From contig NZ_QFYQ01000002.1 in the NCBI RefSeq assembly GCF_003254475.1, forward strand, positions 124,001 to 188,000: a stretch of DNA of 64,000 bases. Reading direction: 5' to 3'. A program made the translations under genes and the position numbers. Positions 63,817-64,000 of the stretch are shown here, one piece after another. Position 1 is the first letter of the stretch. Each line of letters starts with the position of its first letter. The DNA comes from Phenylobacterium soli. Lineage in GTDB: Bacteria; Pseudomonadota; Alphaproteobacteria; Caulobacterales; Caulobacteraceae. Below the pieces are notes generated by a model. That model was not told the DNA's origin and did not search any database. It worked only from the letters and a program-made list of their open reading frames with translations.

Positions 63817-64000
63817 CTAGATCGGAAGACCGACGTAGTTCTCGGCGAGCACCGTCTGCGCCGCCTTGGACTCGCGGATGTAGTCGAGCTCGGCCACCTG
63901 CAGGCGGCGCTCGATCGCCCCGGTGTCCGGGAACCGGTGAGTCAGGCCGGTGAACCACCAGGAGAACCGTTCGGCCTTCCAGACCCGCGCCAGGGCCCGC
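63817..64000 (-). CDS. pobA: 4-hydroxybenzoate 3-monooxygenase, C-terminal part
   Basis: The last ~60 codons of a minus-strand gene that begins beyond the right edge. The reading ends ELDYIRESKAAQTVLAENY then VGLPI, the characteristic end of PobA, the FAD/NAD(P)H-dependent enzyme that converts 4-hydroxybenzoate to protocatechuate. WWFTGLTHRFPDTG upstream fits too. It converges on the dehydratase gene with 18 bp between. It suggests aromatic degradation genes next to the window, but gives no direct link to the CoA-transferase operon. Confidence 0.85.
   Translation of the reverse strand, partial: RALARVWKAERFSWWFTGLTHRFPDTGAIERRLQVAELDYIRESKAAQTVLAENYVGLPI

Overview
The window looks like chromosomal DNA of a high-GC aerobic alphaproteobacterium, most likely Caulobacterales (Phenylobacterium/Caulobacter-like). 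The grounds are the very high GC, the family content (cobS/cobT cobaltochelatase genes, BolA-DnaJ pair, SUV3-type helicase followed by an S4 protein, FdxA and CarD, many CoA ligases, CoA transferases and alpha/beta hydrolases) and the intergenic CTCCCCCTCAGGGGGAG-type palindromes. The genus is inferred, not shown.

Layout. 1-5.5 kb: the end of a molybdenum hydroxylase operon, BolA, a J-domain protein, an acyl-CoA ligase and an amidohydrolase. 5.6-8.6 kb: a DoxX-like protein, then a compact RiPP-like set (small precursor-like secreted peptide, fused PqqD-HprK-like kinase with no canonical start codon, nucleotidyltransferase). 8.6-18.4 kb: aminotransferase, MFS transporter, TauD-type dioxygenase, cobS, a DUF3089 hydrolase, cobT, a phytase-like esterase and rpmB, with three copies of a ~125-bp intergenic repeat. 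18.7-22.4 kb: a self-contained TetR/HlyD/ABC efflux operon with a 20-bp palindromic operator. 22.5-32.1 kb: housekeeping and metabolic genes ending in carD and dctA.

32.17-51.67 kb is a genomic island next to an intact tRNA-Arg(CCT). The last bases of the tRNA gene are repeated as an 18-bp direct repeat at the far end. The island carries: an NYN-domain nuclease; a five-gene ubiquitin-like conjugation operon (one-domain Ubl ending in Gly-Gly, E2, JAB-E1 fusion, phosphotransferase-like kinase with an extra N-terminal domain, DUF6527); a divergent three-gene toxin-antitoxin-SecB-like chaperone module; a complete Tn7-like tnsA-tnsB-tnsC-tniQ operon; and a 5-kb tail of small hypothetical, partly secreted genes spaced by degenerate GTCCGC-type repeats. 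I found no tyrosine or serine recombinase in the island. Two related 16-bp operator-like sites lie between the ubiquitin-like operon and the toxin-antitoxin module.

51.7-64 kb: two esterase/peptidase-like hydrolases on the minus strand, then one eight-gene overlapping plus-strand operon: three family III CoA-transferases, a complete TRAP transporter (DctQ, DctM, DctP) and two subunits of a 2-hydroxyacyl-CoA dehydratase-like enzyme. The smaller of those subunits contains no cysteine at all. The gene set suggests uptake, CoA activation and conversion of a hydroxy or aromatic acid. The C-terminus of a PobA-like 4-hydroxybenzoate 3-monooxygenase closes the window.

The most promising material for new biology is the island's Ubl operon with its kinase and its link to the chaperone-controlled toxin module, then the cysteine-free dehydratase operon and the PqqD-HprK fusion cluster. 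All functions are inferred from sequence motifs and gene context, without database searches.
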